From positions 248,001-312,000 of the forward strand of contig CBDDDT010000004.1 of assembly GCA_965226755.1 (NCBI GenBank): a stretch of DNA of 64,000 nucleotides, written 5' to 3'. Positions 26,777 through 35,199 of this stretch are shown here, piece by piece (position 1 is the first letter of the stretch; each line of letters starts with the position of its first letter). The notes under the pieces were generated by a model that saw only the letters and a list, made by a program, of their open reading frames with translations, was not told where the DNA came from and made no database searches. The stretch is from Bog-113 sp965226755 (GTDB lineage Bacteria; Acidobacteriota; Terriglobia; Bryobacterales; Bryobacteraceae). A program made the position numbers and the translations under genes.

Positions 26777-27085
26777 GTGGAGTCCCTCAACCGCAAGCTG
26801 ATCCGACCAGCATTCAATGAGTTCAAAGAGTCCGCGACTCCACCTCGCAAGGCCGCCCAGAAAAAGCCTGTTCCGCCGGATCAAACCAACGCGGAAAACT
26901 TTTATTACGTCAAACAGATGCAGACGAAAACCCCCATGGTTTTCGTATTGAAAGACGGGGAAATTCTGCGTGGCGTGATTGAGTGGTATGACAAAAGCTG
27001 TCTCAAGGTCAACCGCATCGGCGACCCGAATATCCTTCTTTATAAGCCGAATATCAAGTACATGTACAAAGACGAACAAGCGTAG
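26777..27085 (+). CDS. hfq: Hfq-like RNA chaperone (divergent Sm protein)
   Basis: 102 residues from GTG 26777 with a perfect SD AAGGAGG. A 35-residue basic, Pro-rich N-terminal extension precedes the Sm fold. The Sm1 motif is seen as MVFVLKDGEILRGVIEWYD, and Sm2 as LLYKPNIKYMY. Canonical Hfq has YKHAIS in Sm2; here the His is Pro (YKPNIK), so RNA-contact residues differ. Hfq hexamers match sRNAs to mRNAs; this protein probably has a related role. Stands alone between the SBBP gene and a convergent thioesterase gene. Confidence 0.75.
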   Translation: MESLNRKLIRPAFNEFKESATPPRKAAQKKPVPPDQTNAENFYYVKQMQTKTPMVFVLKDGEILRGVIEWYDKSCLKVNRIGDPNILLYKPNIKYMYKDEQA

Positions 27086-27105
27086 CCGCCATCGCACACG
27101 CTTTT

Positions 27106-27579
27106 TCAAGCATCCCGCTTGCGGAGCGCGAGCCTGTAATCGCGGCGCTCGCCCGCCTGCTGGAACCGTCGTTTTTCCTCCTCGCTTTCCGGAATAACGG
27201 GCGTGACAGGCATGGCTTTTCCCGCCAGATCCACTGCGACGAAGGTGAGATAAGCGGAAGAGGTATGGCGCACATCCCCGCGAATCAGGTCTTCCACGAA
27301 TACCTTGACTCCGACCTCCATCGAGGTTCGAAAGACGCGATTCACGGCGGAATACAATTTCACCAATTGTCCGATGTGGACGGGATGCAGGAAGTTCATA
27401 TGGTCCACGCTCGCGGTGACGACGGGCTGTCGCGCATGCCGCATGGCCGCCATGGCTCCGGCCAGATCGACCAGGTGCATCACTTTCCCTCCCAACAGAT
27501 TGCCCAGTCCGTTTGCGTCATTCGGCAGCGCCAACTCCGCATATTCCGAATAAGATTCCCTGACGTACTTGCCGTCCAT
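27106..27579 (-). CDS. Acyl-CoA thioesterase, hotdog fold (YciA/BACH-like)
   Basis: 157 residues. GNLLGGKVMHLVDLAGAMAA, VVTASVDHMNFLHPVHIG and VKVFVEDLIRG...TSSAYLTFVAVD are the hotdog core of cytosolic acyl-CoA hydrolases. Hydrolyses acyl-CoA to free acid and CoA; chain preference is unknown. The C-terminal tail is rich in charged residues. Convergent with the Hfq-like gene. Confidence 0.9.
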   Translation of the reverse strand: MDGKYVRESYSEYAELALPNDANGLGNLLGGKVMHLVDLAGAMAAMRHARQPVVTASVDHMNFLHPVHIGQLVKLYSAVNRVFRTSMEVGVKVFVEDLIRGDVRHTSSAYLTFVAVDLAGKAMPVTPVIPESEEEKRRFQQAGERRDYRLALRKRDA

Positions 27580-27612
27580 TCTCTGAGTGTAGATGCCCGG
27601 TTAAACTAGGGC

Positions 27613-27924
27613 ATGAGCACGGGACGCATGGAGATTCTGAGGAGCATGTTGGAGCAGGATCCCGCTAACAGTTTTGCCCGCTACGGCGTTGCGATGGAGT
27701 ATGTGAACGCGGGCGAACTGGAAAGAGCCGCCCAGGAATTTCAACGGCTGCTGGATACAAACCCCGATTATGTGGCAGCGTATTTTCACGGTGGGCAGAC
27801 CTTTGAAAAACTTGGCCTTCCGGATGCGGCGCGCGCTCTATACGAGCGGGGCGTAGAAGCATGCGGGCGCACCGGAGACGCCCACACGCAGGCGGAAATC
27901 CAGACAGCGCTGGAACTTTTGTAA
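27613..27924 (+). CDS. Small TPR-repeat protein
   Basis: 103 residues, about two and a half tetratricopeptide repeats: ANSFARYGVAMEYVNAGELERA, DYVAAYFHGGQTFEKLGLPD and a final helix ending TALELL. Likely a cytosolic protein-protein interaction module. ATG at 27613; divergent from the thioesterase gene. No specific partner can be named. Confidence 0.82.
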   Translation: MSTGRMEILRSMLEQDPANSFARYGVAMEYVNAGELERAAQEFQRLLDTNPDYVAAYFHGGQTFEKLGLPDAARALYERGVEACGRTGDAHTQAEIQTALELL

Positions 27925-27936
27925 GCCGAAACCCGG

Positions 27937-28422
27937 CTAAAACGGCACGTCGTCGTCTGTGATGCCCTGGCCGTAATCTTCGGGGGGCGCCTGCTGGGCC
28001 GGCTTCTGTTTGGAAGCGGCGCCGCGCGGAGCCGAAACCGGCGCCTGCGAGAATTCATCTCGCCCGCCGCCCTGTCCGCCGCCGCCGCCCGCGCTGCCCA
28101 GAAGAATCACGTCATCCGCGACCACTTCGGTGCTATAGACCTTCTTTCCGTCTTTATCTTCGTAGCTGCGCGTTTGGATGCGCCCTTCCACGTACACTTG
28201 TTTTCCTTTGGTCAGGTAGGTGGTCAGGTTCTCCGAACGCCAAAGAACGATATTCGTCCAGTCCGTTTCTTCTTTCCACTCGCCGGACTGCTGGTCCTTC
28301 CACCGGCGGTTCGTCGCAACGGAGAAACGCGTCACCGCGGCGCCGCCGGGGGTGAACTTGGTTTCCGCATCTCGGCCGAGATGCCCAAGCAGAATACATT
28401 TGTTGACGCTGCGGGATGCCAT
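27937..28422 (-). CDS. ssb: Single-stranded DNA-binding protein
   Basis: 161 residues from ATG 28422. The OB fold is clear: SVNKCILLGHLGRDAETK, VTRFSVATNRRW, TDWTNIVLWR and KGKQVYVEGRIQTRSYED. A Gly-rich, then Gln/Pro-rich disordered tail ends in the acidic tip DDDVPF, which recruits DNA-repair and replication partners. The frame is open upstream to 28722 but that part lies over the HhH gene and is spurious. Confidence 0.95.
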   Translation of the reverse strand: MASRSVNKCILLGHLGRDAETKFTPGGAAVTRFSVATNRRWKDQQSGEWKEETDWTNIVLWRSENLTTYLTKGKQVYVEGRIQTRSYEDKDGKKVYSTEVVADDVILLGSAGGGGGQGGGRDEFSQAPVSAPRGAASKQKPAQQAPPEDYGQGITDDDVPF

Positions 28423-28448
28423 AATCCCGCACTCTAGCACAAGGGACC

Positions 28449-28784
28449 CTATTTCTGTTTGGCCACGATCCGGTCTTTCACCTTCTCGTAAACGTTGTCG
28501 GGCAAAATGTTCCGGCTCTTCAACTGCGCCTTGCTCTTGTACGGCCGTCCTCCCATGATCTTGTTCGCGTAGGCGTCGCCGATCCCGGGAATCGACTTCA
28601 ATTCGCCCATCGAGGCGGAGTTGATATCGACAGGCTTGGCGGCTGGCGCGGAAGCGGCGCTTTTCGTGGCGGGAGCTTGGGGCGTGGCGCCTTTCCCTGC
28701 CGGCGCGCCCGCTTGCGCCCACCCCATGGCCGCCAGGAAGACTGCCGCTATCGGGATGGAAAGATATCGCTGAATTCGGATCAT
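28449..28784 (-). CDS. Secreted ComEA-like helix-hairpin-helix protein
   Basis: 111 residues with signal peptide (YLSIPIAAVFLAAMGWAQA), an Ala/Pro/Lys linker and a C-terminal HhH domain: VDINSASMGELKSIPGIGDAYANKI and YKSKAQLKSRNILPD. This is the ComEA-type DNA-binding module; periplasmic ComEA proteins pull DNA in during natural transformation, but many short homologues have no proven role. 26 nt upstream of ssb on the same strand, so the two may be cotranscribed. Confidence 0.82.
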   Translation of the reverse strand: MIRIQRYLSIPIAAVFLAAMGWAQAGAPAGKGATPQAPATKSAASAPAAKPVDINSASMGELKSIPGIGDAYANKIMGGRPYKSKAQLKSRNILPDNVYEKVKDRIVAKQK

Positions 28785-28869
28785 CCGGTCATCTTATCTT
28801 GTCCTGTTATCTTGCAAGCGTCCGATCGCCGAACTGTCGCCCGCATCCATTCTGTGCCAGAATCCGGAG

Positions 28870-29946
28870 GTGCGCGTTCGTCTGAACTGGTGGGTGGTCT
28901 TTGCGGTCTTCACCGTCCACGGGCTGCTGAATTTCACCTACAAATATCTCGATTGGGCGGCGCGCGCCCGACCCATTGACTTCCGCATTCCGGGAATCGA
29001 AGAACTCACCGGGCATTACACCGCATTCCTGCTCTTCCCCGTCATCGTGGCCTTGGTCCGGCGGCGCCCATGGAGCCCATCCCGCTGGTTTTCCGCAACG
29101 TCTCTCTACCTCGCGGCGCTCCTGGTCTTTTCTTTCGCGCACACGTCGCTCAATGCTTTATCACGATATTTGCTGTTCCCGCTGTTCGGTCTCGGCCCGT
29201 ACGACTACGGCATCATGCGCGTGCGCTACTTCATGGAGCTCCCGAGCGATGTCTTCGTGTTCGTCATCATGGCCGGCTCGGTTTACCTGCTCGACTTTTA
29301 TCAACGATCCAAACAGCGCGAACTCGCGGCGCTTCAATTGAAGGGCGATCTTGCCCAGGCGCAGTTGCAGAACCTCAGATTGCAGCTGCAGCCGCACTTC
29401 CTGTTCAATGCTTTGAATACGATTTCGTCGGTGATGTATGAGGACGTGCGGGCGGCCGATGAGATGATCTCGCGACTGAGCGAATTTCTGCGCCTGACGC
29501 TGACCGGGTCGCCCGCGCAGGAAGTGCGTCTTGGCGAGGAGCTCCGCTTTCTGGACCTGTATCTGGATATCATGCGCGCCCGTTTCGAAGATAAGCTTTC
29601 CGTGCGGATGGAGATCGAGAGCGGGCTGGATCAAGCGCTGGTTCCGCAACTCATCCTCCAGCCCCTGGTCGAGAATTCAATCCGGCACGGCCGAGCGGCG
29701 CTCAGCGGAAACGTGGAGATTCAGGTCACGGCACGCCGCGCCTCCGCTGATTTGGAGATTGAAGTCCGCGATCATGGAGCGGGTATTCAGGGCAAGCCCC
29801 AGGCCGCCTTCGGGCGGGGAATCGGACTCGCCAACACGGCCAACCGGCTGGATCGCCTTTATGGCGCGGATCACCATCTCGATCTTGAAAACGCAGCCGA
29901 CGGGGGCTTGATTGTCTCGGTCGCGATCCCTTTCCACACCGAATGA
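28870..29946 (+). CDS. LytS/YehU-type membrane sensor histidine kinase
   Basis: 358 residues; GTG at 28870 lies inside a GGAGG, so initiation could instead be a few codons on. Four to five membrane helices occupy residues 1-150 (WVVFAVFTVHGLLNF, YTAFLLFPVIVALV, LYLAALLVFSFAH, VFVFVIMAGSVYLLDF). The His_kinase domain has LQPHFLFNALNTISSV with the phosphorylated His, and the HATPase part shows LVENSIRHG and the G boxes DHGAGI and GIGLANTANRL. The stop overlaps the response regulator start as ATGA, so the pair is coupled. Confidence 0.92.
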   Translation: MRVRLNWWVVFAVFTVHGLLNFTYKYLDWAARARPIDFRIPGIEELTGHYTAFLLFPVIVALVRRRPWSPSRWFSATSLYLAALLVFSFAHTSLNALSRYLLFPLFGLGPYDYGIMRVRYFMELPSDVFVFVIMAGSVYLLDFYQRSKQRELAALQLKGDLAQAQLQNLRLQLQPHFLFNALNTISSVMYEDVRAADEMISRLSEFLRLTLTGSPAQEVRLGEELRFLDLYLDIMRARFEDKLSVRMEIESGLDQALVPQLILQPLVENSIRHGRAALSGNVEIQVTARRASADLEIEVRDHGAGIQGKPQAAFGRGIGLANTANRLDRLYGADHHLDLENAADGGLIVSVAIPFHTE

Positions 29947-30695
29947 CTCTGCGGGTGGCCATCATTGATGACGAGCCGCCGGCCCGTCGAAAGATTCGCC
30001 GCCTGCTGGAGCGTGTGCCGGAAACCGAGGTCGTCGGCGAAGCGGGATCCGGCGCCGAAGCGATCCAGTTGCTGAACTCCACTCCCGCGGACCTCGTGTT
30101 CCTGGATATTCAGATGCCCGACATGGATGGATTCGCGGTCCTCGGACAAATTGAACGGCCCCCGTCGATGCAGGTCGTGTTTGTGACGGCTTTCGACCAG
30201 CACGCTCTGCGCGCCTTCGAGGTGCAAGCGTTGGATTACCTGTTAAAACCGGTCGCTCCGGAGCGGTTCGAGCACGTGGTTGAAAGGGTCCGCGGGCGCG
30301 CTGGTTCGGATAGCGAACGCATCGAACTTCTTCTGCGGCAACTGGAGCCGCGGCCGGCTTACCCCGCGCGCATTCCGCTCGATACGGGCGGCACGACGGT
30401 GTTTGTCGCTGCCGCGAAAATCGAGTTGGTGGAGTCCGCCGGGAATTATCTACTGGTTCACGCGGGCGCCCGGATGTTTCAAATCCGCGGCACTCTGGAC
30501 ACGTTCGCCAGCCGTCTGGATCCGAAGAAATTTCCGCGCATCAATCGTTCGCAGCTGGTGAATCTGGATTGCGTGGCGGAATTGCGTCCGTGGTTTCACG
30601 GCGATTACCGCGCCATTTTGAGCGGCGGTCGGGAGCTGAACTGGAGCCGCCGGTATTCCCCTCGATCCCACTTGGCACGCTGCGAATCCCGCTAA
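29943..30695 (+). CDS. LytTR-family response regulator
   Basis: 250 residues. Receiver domain with DDE at the start (AIIDDEPPARRK), phospho-acceptor Asp in LVFLDIQMPDMDGF, VTAFD and the invariant Lys in YLLKPVAPERF. A linker leads to a LytTR DNA-binding domain (about 140-245): IELVESAGNYLLVH, FPRINRSQLVNLDCV. Pairs with the kinase at 28870-29946, overlapping its end. The target genes are not evident from this window. Confidence 0.93.
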   Translation: MTLRVAIIDDEPPARRKIRRLLERVPETEVVGEAGSGAEAIQLLNSTPADLVFLDIQMPDMDGFAVLGQIERPPSMQVVFVTAFDQHALRAFEVQALDYLLKPVAPERFEHVVERVRGRAGSDSERIELLLRQLEPRPAYPARIPLDTGGTTVFVAAAKIELVESAGNYLLVHAGARMFQIRGTLDTFASRLDPKKFPRINRSQLVNLDCVAELRPWFHGDYRAILSGGRELNWSRRYSPRSHLARCESR

Positions 30696-30744
30696 TCACA
30701 AACCAGTCGCGCCGAAGGCTTCGGAAGGCGCAATATGTTTACGG

Positions 30745-32628
30745 ATGCGAGTCTTGTTTTCGGTTCTTCTATTCGTATCGCTGCTGCCCGCGGCGCCGCC
30801 CCCGATTCCCGCGCCGGTGATTCCGGATGGAGACTGGTCCTCGTATGGCCGCGACCCGGGTGGTTCGAAGTCGTCGCCGCTCACGCAAATCAACCCGAGC
30901 AATGTCGGAGGCCTTACGCGCGCGTGGACGTTTCACACCAAAGACATGTACGCCCCTGCGCCCGATCATGGCGGGAAGAAGTCGGCGTTCGAGTGCACGC
31001 CCCTATTCGTGGACGGAGTGCTCTATGTCACCACGGCCTTCGGTCGCGTGATCGCGCTCGATCCGGTCACGGGCGAGGAGAAGTGGTCGTTTGATCCGAA
31101 ATCCAACTTAACCGCTGGCTGGGGCGACTTCGCCAATCGCGGCGTCGCGACCTGGGTGGACGCGAAGACGCGGAAGCGATTCCTCTTTATCGCCACGATC
31201 GATGCGCGCTTGGTCTGTGTCGATGCCGAAGACGGGCACGCCTGCCCCGGCTTCGGAGACCATGGATTCGTGGCGTTGACCACGGGTTTACGCCACCCGC
31301 CTAACGCCAAATGGGAGTACGAAGAAACCTCGCCGCCGGTGATTATCCACGATCTGGTGGTCGTCGGTTCCGCGATCGCGGACAACAACTGGGCGGAAGC
31401 GGCCAGCGGGGAAGTGCGGGCGTTCGATGCGCGCACCGGCGCCGTTCGCTGGAGCTGGGATCCGCTGCCGGGTCAGAAGGCGGGCGCGGCCAACGCGTGG
31501 TCCATCATGTCCGTCGACCCGGCTCGCAATCTGGTGTTCGTTCCCACCGGCAGCGCCAGCCCGGATTACTACGGCGGGGAACGCCAAGGCGATAATCTTT
31601 ACGCGAATAGCGTGGTGGCTCTCCGCGGCGATACGGGCGAGCGCGTCTGGCATTTTCAAACCGTTCACCATGACCTGTGGGATTACGATGTGGCGTCGCA
31701 GCCCGCGCTGATCACCATCCGGAAAGACGGCAAGTCCATTCCGGTGGTCGCCGTCGGCTCCAAGACAGGGAACCTTTTCATTTTGGATCGGGTGACGGGA
31801 AAGCCCGTCTTCGGGGTGGAGGAGCGCCGTGTTCCCGCGAGCGATGTTCCGGGCGAGACGGCGTCACCCACGCAGCCGTTCCCGATTCTTCCCAAACCGC
31901 TGGTGTCGCAGGCCCCCCTGACGGCTGACGACGCCTGGGGTCCCACCGAAGCGGACCGAAAATTTTGCGCGGAGAAATTCCGCAGCGTGAGGTCTGAAGG
32001 GATTTTCACGCCGCCTTCGGTCGGCGGTTCGCTATTTCGCCCGGGCAATATCGGGGGAATGCACTGGGGCGGAGTGGCGTTCGATGCGGCCAGCAATCTT
32101 CTGATCGTGCCCGCGAACGAATTTGTCGCCGAGGTGCGCCTGATTCCCCGCGAGAAGTTCGATGAGGCCGAAGGCAAGGAGCACGGATGGGAGTACGCCC
32201 GCCAGCGTGGAACTCCCTATGGGATGATGCGCCGCTTTCTGATCAGTCCAGACGGAGCGCCTTGCGCGCGGCCGCCGTTCGGCACGCTCACCGCGATAGA
32301 TATGAACACGGGCCTGGTGAAGTGGAAGACTCCCATCGGCAGCCTCCCAAGCTCGAGCGACGCAAAAATCGGCTCGCCGAATCTCGGCGGAGCGATAACC
32401 ACCGCGGGCGGCCTGATCTTCATGGCCGGAACGTTTGACCCCCACCTGCACGCTTTCGACCTGCGGACCGGCAAACTTCTCTGGCAAGGAGATCTCCCCG
32501 CGTCGGCGCGGGCGACCCCGATGACGTACCAAGTAAAAGGGAAACAGTATGTTGTGATCGCGGCCGGCGGCTTCGACTGGCCGGGACAAACGATGAACGA
32601 CTCGCTGGTCGCGTTCGCGCTTCCCTGA
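30745..32628 (+). CDS. Secreted PQQ-dependent dehydrogenase-like quinoprotein
   Basis: 627 residues with signal peptide VLFSVLLFVSLLPAA. An eight-bladed propeller is indicated by repeats such as WSSYGRDPGGSKSSPL, RVIALDPVTGEEKWSFD and VVALRGDTGERVWHFQTVHH, followed by DLWDYDV, the motif shared with PQQ glucose/quinate dehydrogenases. The C-terminal blade is GAITTAGGLIFMAGTFD and KQYVVIAAGG. No N-terminal membrane anchor or cytochrome domain is present, so it is periplasmic. Substrate not determinable; sugar or polyol is usual for the family. Confidence 0.88.
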   Translation: MRVLFSVLLFVSLLPAAPPPIPAPVIPDGDWSSYGRDPGGSKSSPLTQINPSNVGGLTRAWTFHTKDMYAPAPDHGGKKSAFECTPLFVDGVLYVTTAFGRVIALDPVTGEEKWSFDPKSNLTAGWGDFANRGVATWVDAKTRKRFLFIATIDARLVCVDAEDGHACPGFGDHGFVALTTGLRHPPNAKWEYEETSPPVIIHDLVVVGSAIADNNWAEAASGEVRAFDARTGAVRWSWDPLPGQKAGAANAWSIMSVDPARNLVFVPTGSASPDYYGGERQGDNLYANSVVALRGDTGERVWHFQTVHHDLWDYDVASQPALITIRKDGKSIPVVAVGSKTGNLFILDRVTGKPVFGVEERRVPASDVPGETASPTQPFPILPKPLVSQAPLTADDAWGPTEADRKFCAEKFRSVRSEGIFTPPSVGGSLFRPGNIGGMHWGGVAFDAASNLLIVPANEFVAEVRLIPREKFDEAEGKEHGWEYARQRGTPYGMMRRFLISPDGAPCARPPFGTLTAIDMNTGLVKWKTPIGSLPSSSDAKIGSPNLGGAITTAGGLIFMAGTFDPHLHAFDLRTGKLLWQGDLPASARATPMTYQVKGKQYVVIAAGGFDWPGQTMNDSLVAFALP

Positions 32629-33009
32629 TCACGGACGCTCGATCGGCAGACCCGACGCTTCATACGCGCGCCAGCCGCCGTCGAGAGAGATCACGTTCGT
32701 GTAGCCCATGCGCTGCAAGGAAGCCGCCGCCAGAGCGGATCTGAATCCGCCGCCGCAGTACAGCACCATGCGGGCGCCCTTGTCGGGGATTTCCAGTTCG
32801 ATATCGCGCTCGATAATTCCTTTGCCGAGGTGCCTGGCGCCTTGCGCATGCGCGGCGGCATATTCGTTATCTTCCCGAACGTCGATCAGCAGGTGTTCTT
32901 CCGCGCTTTCGCGCATGCGGCGGTACGTCCCGATATCGATCTCGCGAATCTGCTTTTTGGCGTCGTCAACCAGGGCCAGGAAACCAGGCGAATGATCATG
33001 GCCCGTCAT
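32629..33009 (-). CDS. Rhodanese-like sulfurtransferase
   Basis: 126 residues, single rhodanese domain: HLLIDVREDNEYAAAHAQGARHLGKG and active-site loop YCGGGFRSALAA with Cys first, then VISLDGGWRAYEASGLP. Likely transfers sulfane sulfur in the cytoplasm. The ATG at 33009 overlaps the murA stop (ATGA), so it is the last gene of a murQ-murA-rhodanese unit; why a rhodanese is coupled to murA is unclear. Confidence 0.93.
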   Translation of the reverse strand: MTGHDHSPGFLALVDDAKKQIREIDIGTYRRMRESAEEHLLIDVREDNEYAAAHAQGARHLGKGIIERDIELEIPDKGARMVLYCGGGFRSALAAASLQRMGYTNVISLDGGWRAYEASGLPIERP

Positions 33010-34268
33010 TCTTCTCTCCGGATCCTGGCGCCGACGCTCGCCAGCTTCTCTTCGATCCGCTCATATCCCCGGTCGATATGGTAAACACGATCGATCACGG
33101 TTTCTCCTCGCGCCACCAAAGCCGCCAGCACCAAAGACGCGCTCGCCCGAAGATCGCTCGCGATGACGCCGGCGCCGGTGAGCGGATGTTTGCCGGCTAC
33201 AATCGCCTGGCGTCCATCCAGCCGGATATTGGCGCCCATGCGGGCCAGTTCCTGCGCGTGCATGAACCGGTTCTCGAAAATGGTCTCCGTGATGATGGAG
33301 ATGCCATCGGCTTGCGTCATCAACGCCATGTACTGGGCCTGCAGATCGGTGGCGAACCCCGGATACTCCTCGGTGGTCATATCCACCGAATGCAGTTTCC
33401 CGTCGCCATGGACATGGAGCGTATCCGGGCCTTCCCGCTCAATATGCACGCCGGCCTGCTGCATCTTTCCAATCAGAGCGTCCAGGTGCTCCGGTGCGCA
33501 ATGCGTCACGCGCAAGTCGCCCCCGGTAATCGCGCCGGCGATCAGGTACGTGCCGGCTTCAATCCGATCAGGGATAATTTCATGCGCGGCCGGGGTGCCA
33601 TGCAGTGTATTTACCCCCACGATCCGGATGGTCGAAGTGCCCGCGCCTTCGATCTTCGCTCCCATGGAAATGAGAAGCTCGCATAGATCGCCGACTTCCG
33701 GTTCGCGCGCGGCGTTCTCGATCACCGTTTCGCCGCGGGCCAGGGTCGCCGCCATCACCAAATCTTCGGTGCCCGTCACGGTGATGCGGTCAAACTTGAT
33801 GTGCGCTCCCGTCAATCCGTTCGGGGCCACCGCTTCGATATATCCATACTCCTGGCGGATCGTCGCCCCGAGTTGTTCCAGTCCCGAGAGGTGGAAATTA
33901 ATAGGCCGCGCGCCGATGGCGCACCCGCCCGGCACGGACACCCGCGCGCGCCCGGCCCGAGCGACCAGCGGCCCCAGCACCAGACTTGACGCGCGCATCG
34001 TTTTGACCAGTTCATATGGCGCCTCGGGCGATACGATCTGGCGCGTTGCGGCCCGGAATACGCCATCGTCTTCTTCCACCGTCACGCCGATATCGACCAG
34101 CAGCCGGACCATGGTCCGGATATCCCGCACCCGCGGGATGCGCGTCAATTCAACCGTATCCCCGGTCAGCAGCACCGCGGCGAGCGCAGGCAGCGCGGCA
34201 TTCTTAGAACCGTTGGTTTCGATGGAACCGCTTAAGCGGGCGCCGCCTTCGATTACGAATCTATCCAT
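33006..34268 (-). CDS. murA: UDP-N-acetylglucosamine 1-carboxyvinyltransferase
   Basis: First committed step of peptidoglycan synthesis: transfers enolpyruvate from PEP to UDP-GlcNAc in the cytoplasm. 420 residues, full length. N-terminal GSKNAALPALAAVLL holds the conserved Lys-Asn; the catalytic Cys, target of fosfomycin, is C116 in SVPGGCAIGARPINFHL, so the enzyme should be of the fosfomycin-sensitive Cys type. The C-terminal RASASLVLAALVARGET is typical. ATG overlaps the murQ end by 8 nt. Confidence 0.97.
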   Translation of the reverse strand: MDRFVIEGGARLSGSIETNGSKNAALPALAAVLLTGDTVELTRIPRVRDIRTMVRLLVDIGVTVEEDDGVFRAATRQIVSPEAPYELVKTMRASSLVLGPLVARAGRARVSVPGGCAIGARPINFHLSGLEQLGATIRQEYGYIEAVAPNGLTGAHIKFDRITVTGTEDLVMAATLARGETVIENAAREPEVGDLCELLISMGAKIEGAGTSTIRIVGVNTLHGTPAAHEIIPDRIEAGTYLIAGAITGGDLRVTHCAPEHLDALIGKMQQAGVHIEREGPDTLHVHGDGKLHSVDMTTEEYPGFATDLQAQYMALMTQADGISIITETIFENRFMHAQELARMGANIRLDGRQAIVAGKHPLTGAGVIASDLRASASLVLAALVARGETVIDRVYHIDRGYERIEEKLASVGARIRREE

Positions 34269-35199
34269 GTTTCGTTTCGATTCCTTTTTGATCGGAAGCG
34301 CTTTGCAATGCGGCGGCGATTCGGCCGCCCGTGCGCGCCAGAAGATCCTCGGATTGATTTCTGGTCAGCCCCGTCTTAGCCATGACAATGGCCGCGGACA
34401 CGACGTTTCCCGCTGCCTCTAGATACCGGGCCGCGTCGCTCTCGGAAACTTCCGTGGCGTCTCGCACGACGCGCCGCGCCCGATCCGCCAGCTTGGCGTT
34501 TGTCGGCTGCACGTTGACCATCAGATTGCCGTATACCAGGCCCCGGCGGATCATCGCTCCCGTGGTGAGCATGTTCAAAACCAGCTTGGTCGCGGTGCCC
34601 GCTTTCAAGCGCGTGGAACCGGTCAGGATCTCGGGGCCGGGCAGGGGAGTGATCGGGATCTCCACGGCGGCCGCCAGTTCCGAACGGGTCGTGCAACTGA
34701 TGCCGATGGTCCGGGCGCCCGCGGCGCGCGCTTCCCGGATCGCGCCCAGCACATACGGCGTTCTTCCGCTCGCGGCGATGCCGGCGACCACATCGCCGGC
34801 CCGCACCCCTCGTACCCGCAGATCGGACGCGCCGGCTTCCGGATCGTCTTCACTCGCTTCCGTGCTGCGGGTCAGAGCCGCTTCGCCACCGGCGATTACG
34901 CCTTGCACCAGATCCACGGAAACGTTGAAGGTGGGCGGGCATTCGCTCGCATCAAGCACGCCAAGCCGGCCGCTGGTTCCCGCCCCGACGTAGAAAAGCC
35001 GGCCGCCAGCCTCGAAGCTCGCTACGATGGCGTCCACCGCTCGGGCGATCTGCGGGATCTCCTTTCGCACCGATGCCGCCACCTTCTCGTCTTCGCGACT
35101 CATAACTTCCAGCATCTTGACCGTGGGCAATTCGTCAATATGCGCGGATGCGGGATTTCTCTGCTCGGTCAGTAGTGACTCAATGCCGCCATCCCTCAA
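34261..35199 (-). CDS. murQ: N-acetylmuramic acid 6-phosphate etherase
   Basis: Cleaves the lactyl ether of MurNAc-6-phosphate to give GlcNAc-6-phosphate in cell-wall recycling. 312 residues from a TTG start at 35199, preceded by GGAG at 8-nt spacing. The N-terminus LLTEQRNPASAHIDELPTVKML aligns with the family from this TTG. Sugar-isomerase motifs: FYVGAGTSGRLGVLDASECPPT and ISCTTRSELA. The open frame continues to 35340, but that part belongs to the frameshifted upstream gene. The TTG overlaps the TGA of that gene (TTGA), which supports the start. Confidence 0.93.
   Translation of the reverse strand: MRDGGIESLLTEQRNPASAHIDELPTVKMLEVMSREDEKVAASVRKEIPQIARAVDAIVASFEAGGRLFYVGAGTSGRLGVLDASECPPTFNVSVDLVQGVIAGGEAALTRSTEASEDDPEAGASDLRVRGVRAGDVVAGIAASGRTPYVLGAIREARAAGARTIGISCTTRSELAAAVEIPITPLPGPEILTGSTRLKAGTATKLVLNMLTTGAMIRRGLVYGNLMVNVQPTNAKLADRARRVVRDATEVSESDAARYLEAAGNVVSAAIVMAKTGLTRNQSEDLLARTGGRIAAALQSASDQKGIETKHG

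Noticed and set aside
33163..34422. 419-codon open frame on the plus strand
   Set aside because: Antisense to murA and the end of murQ; low-complexity Ser/Pro/Arg composition and no recognisable domain.
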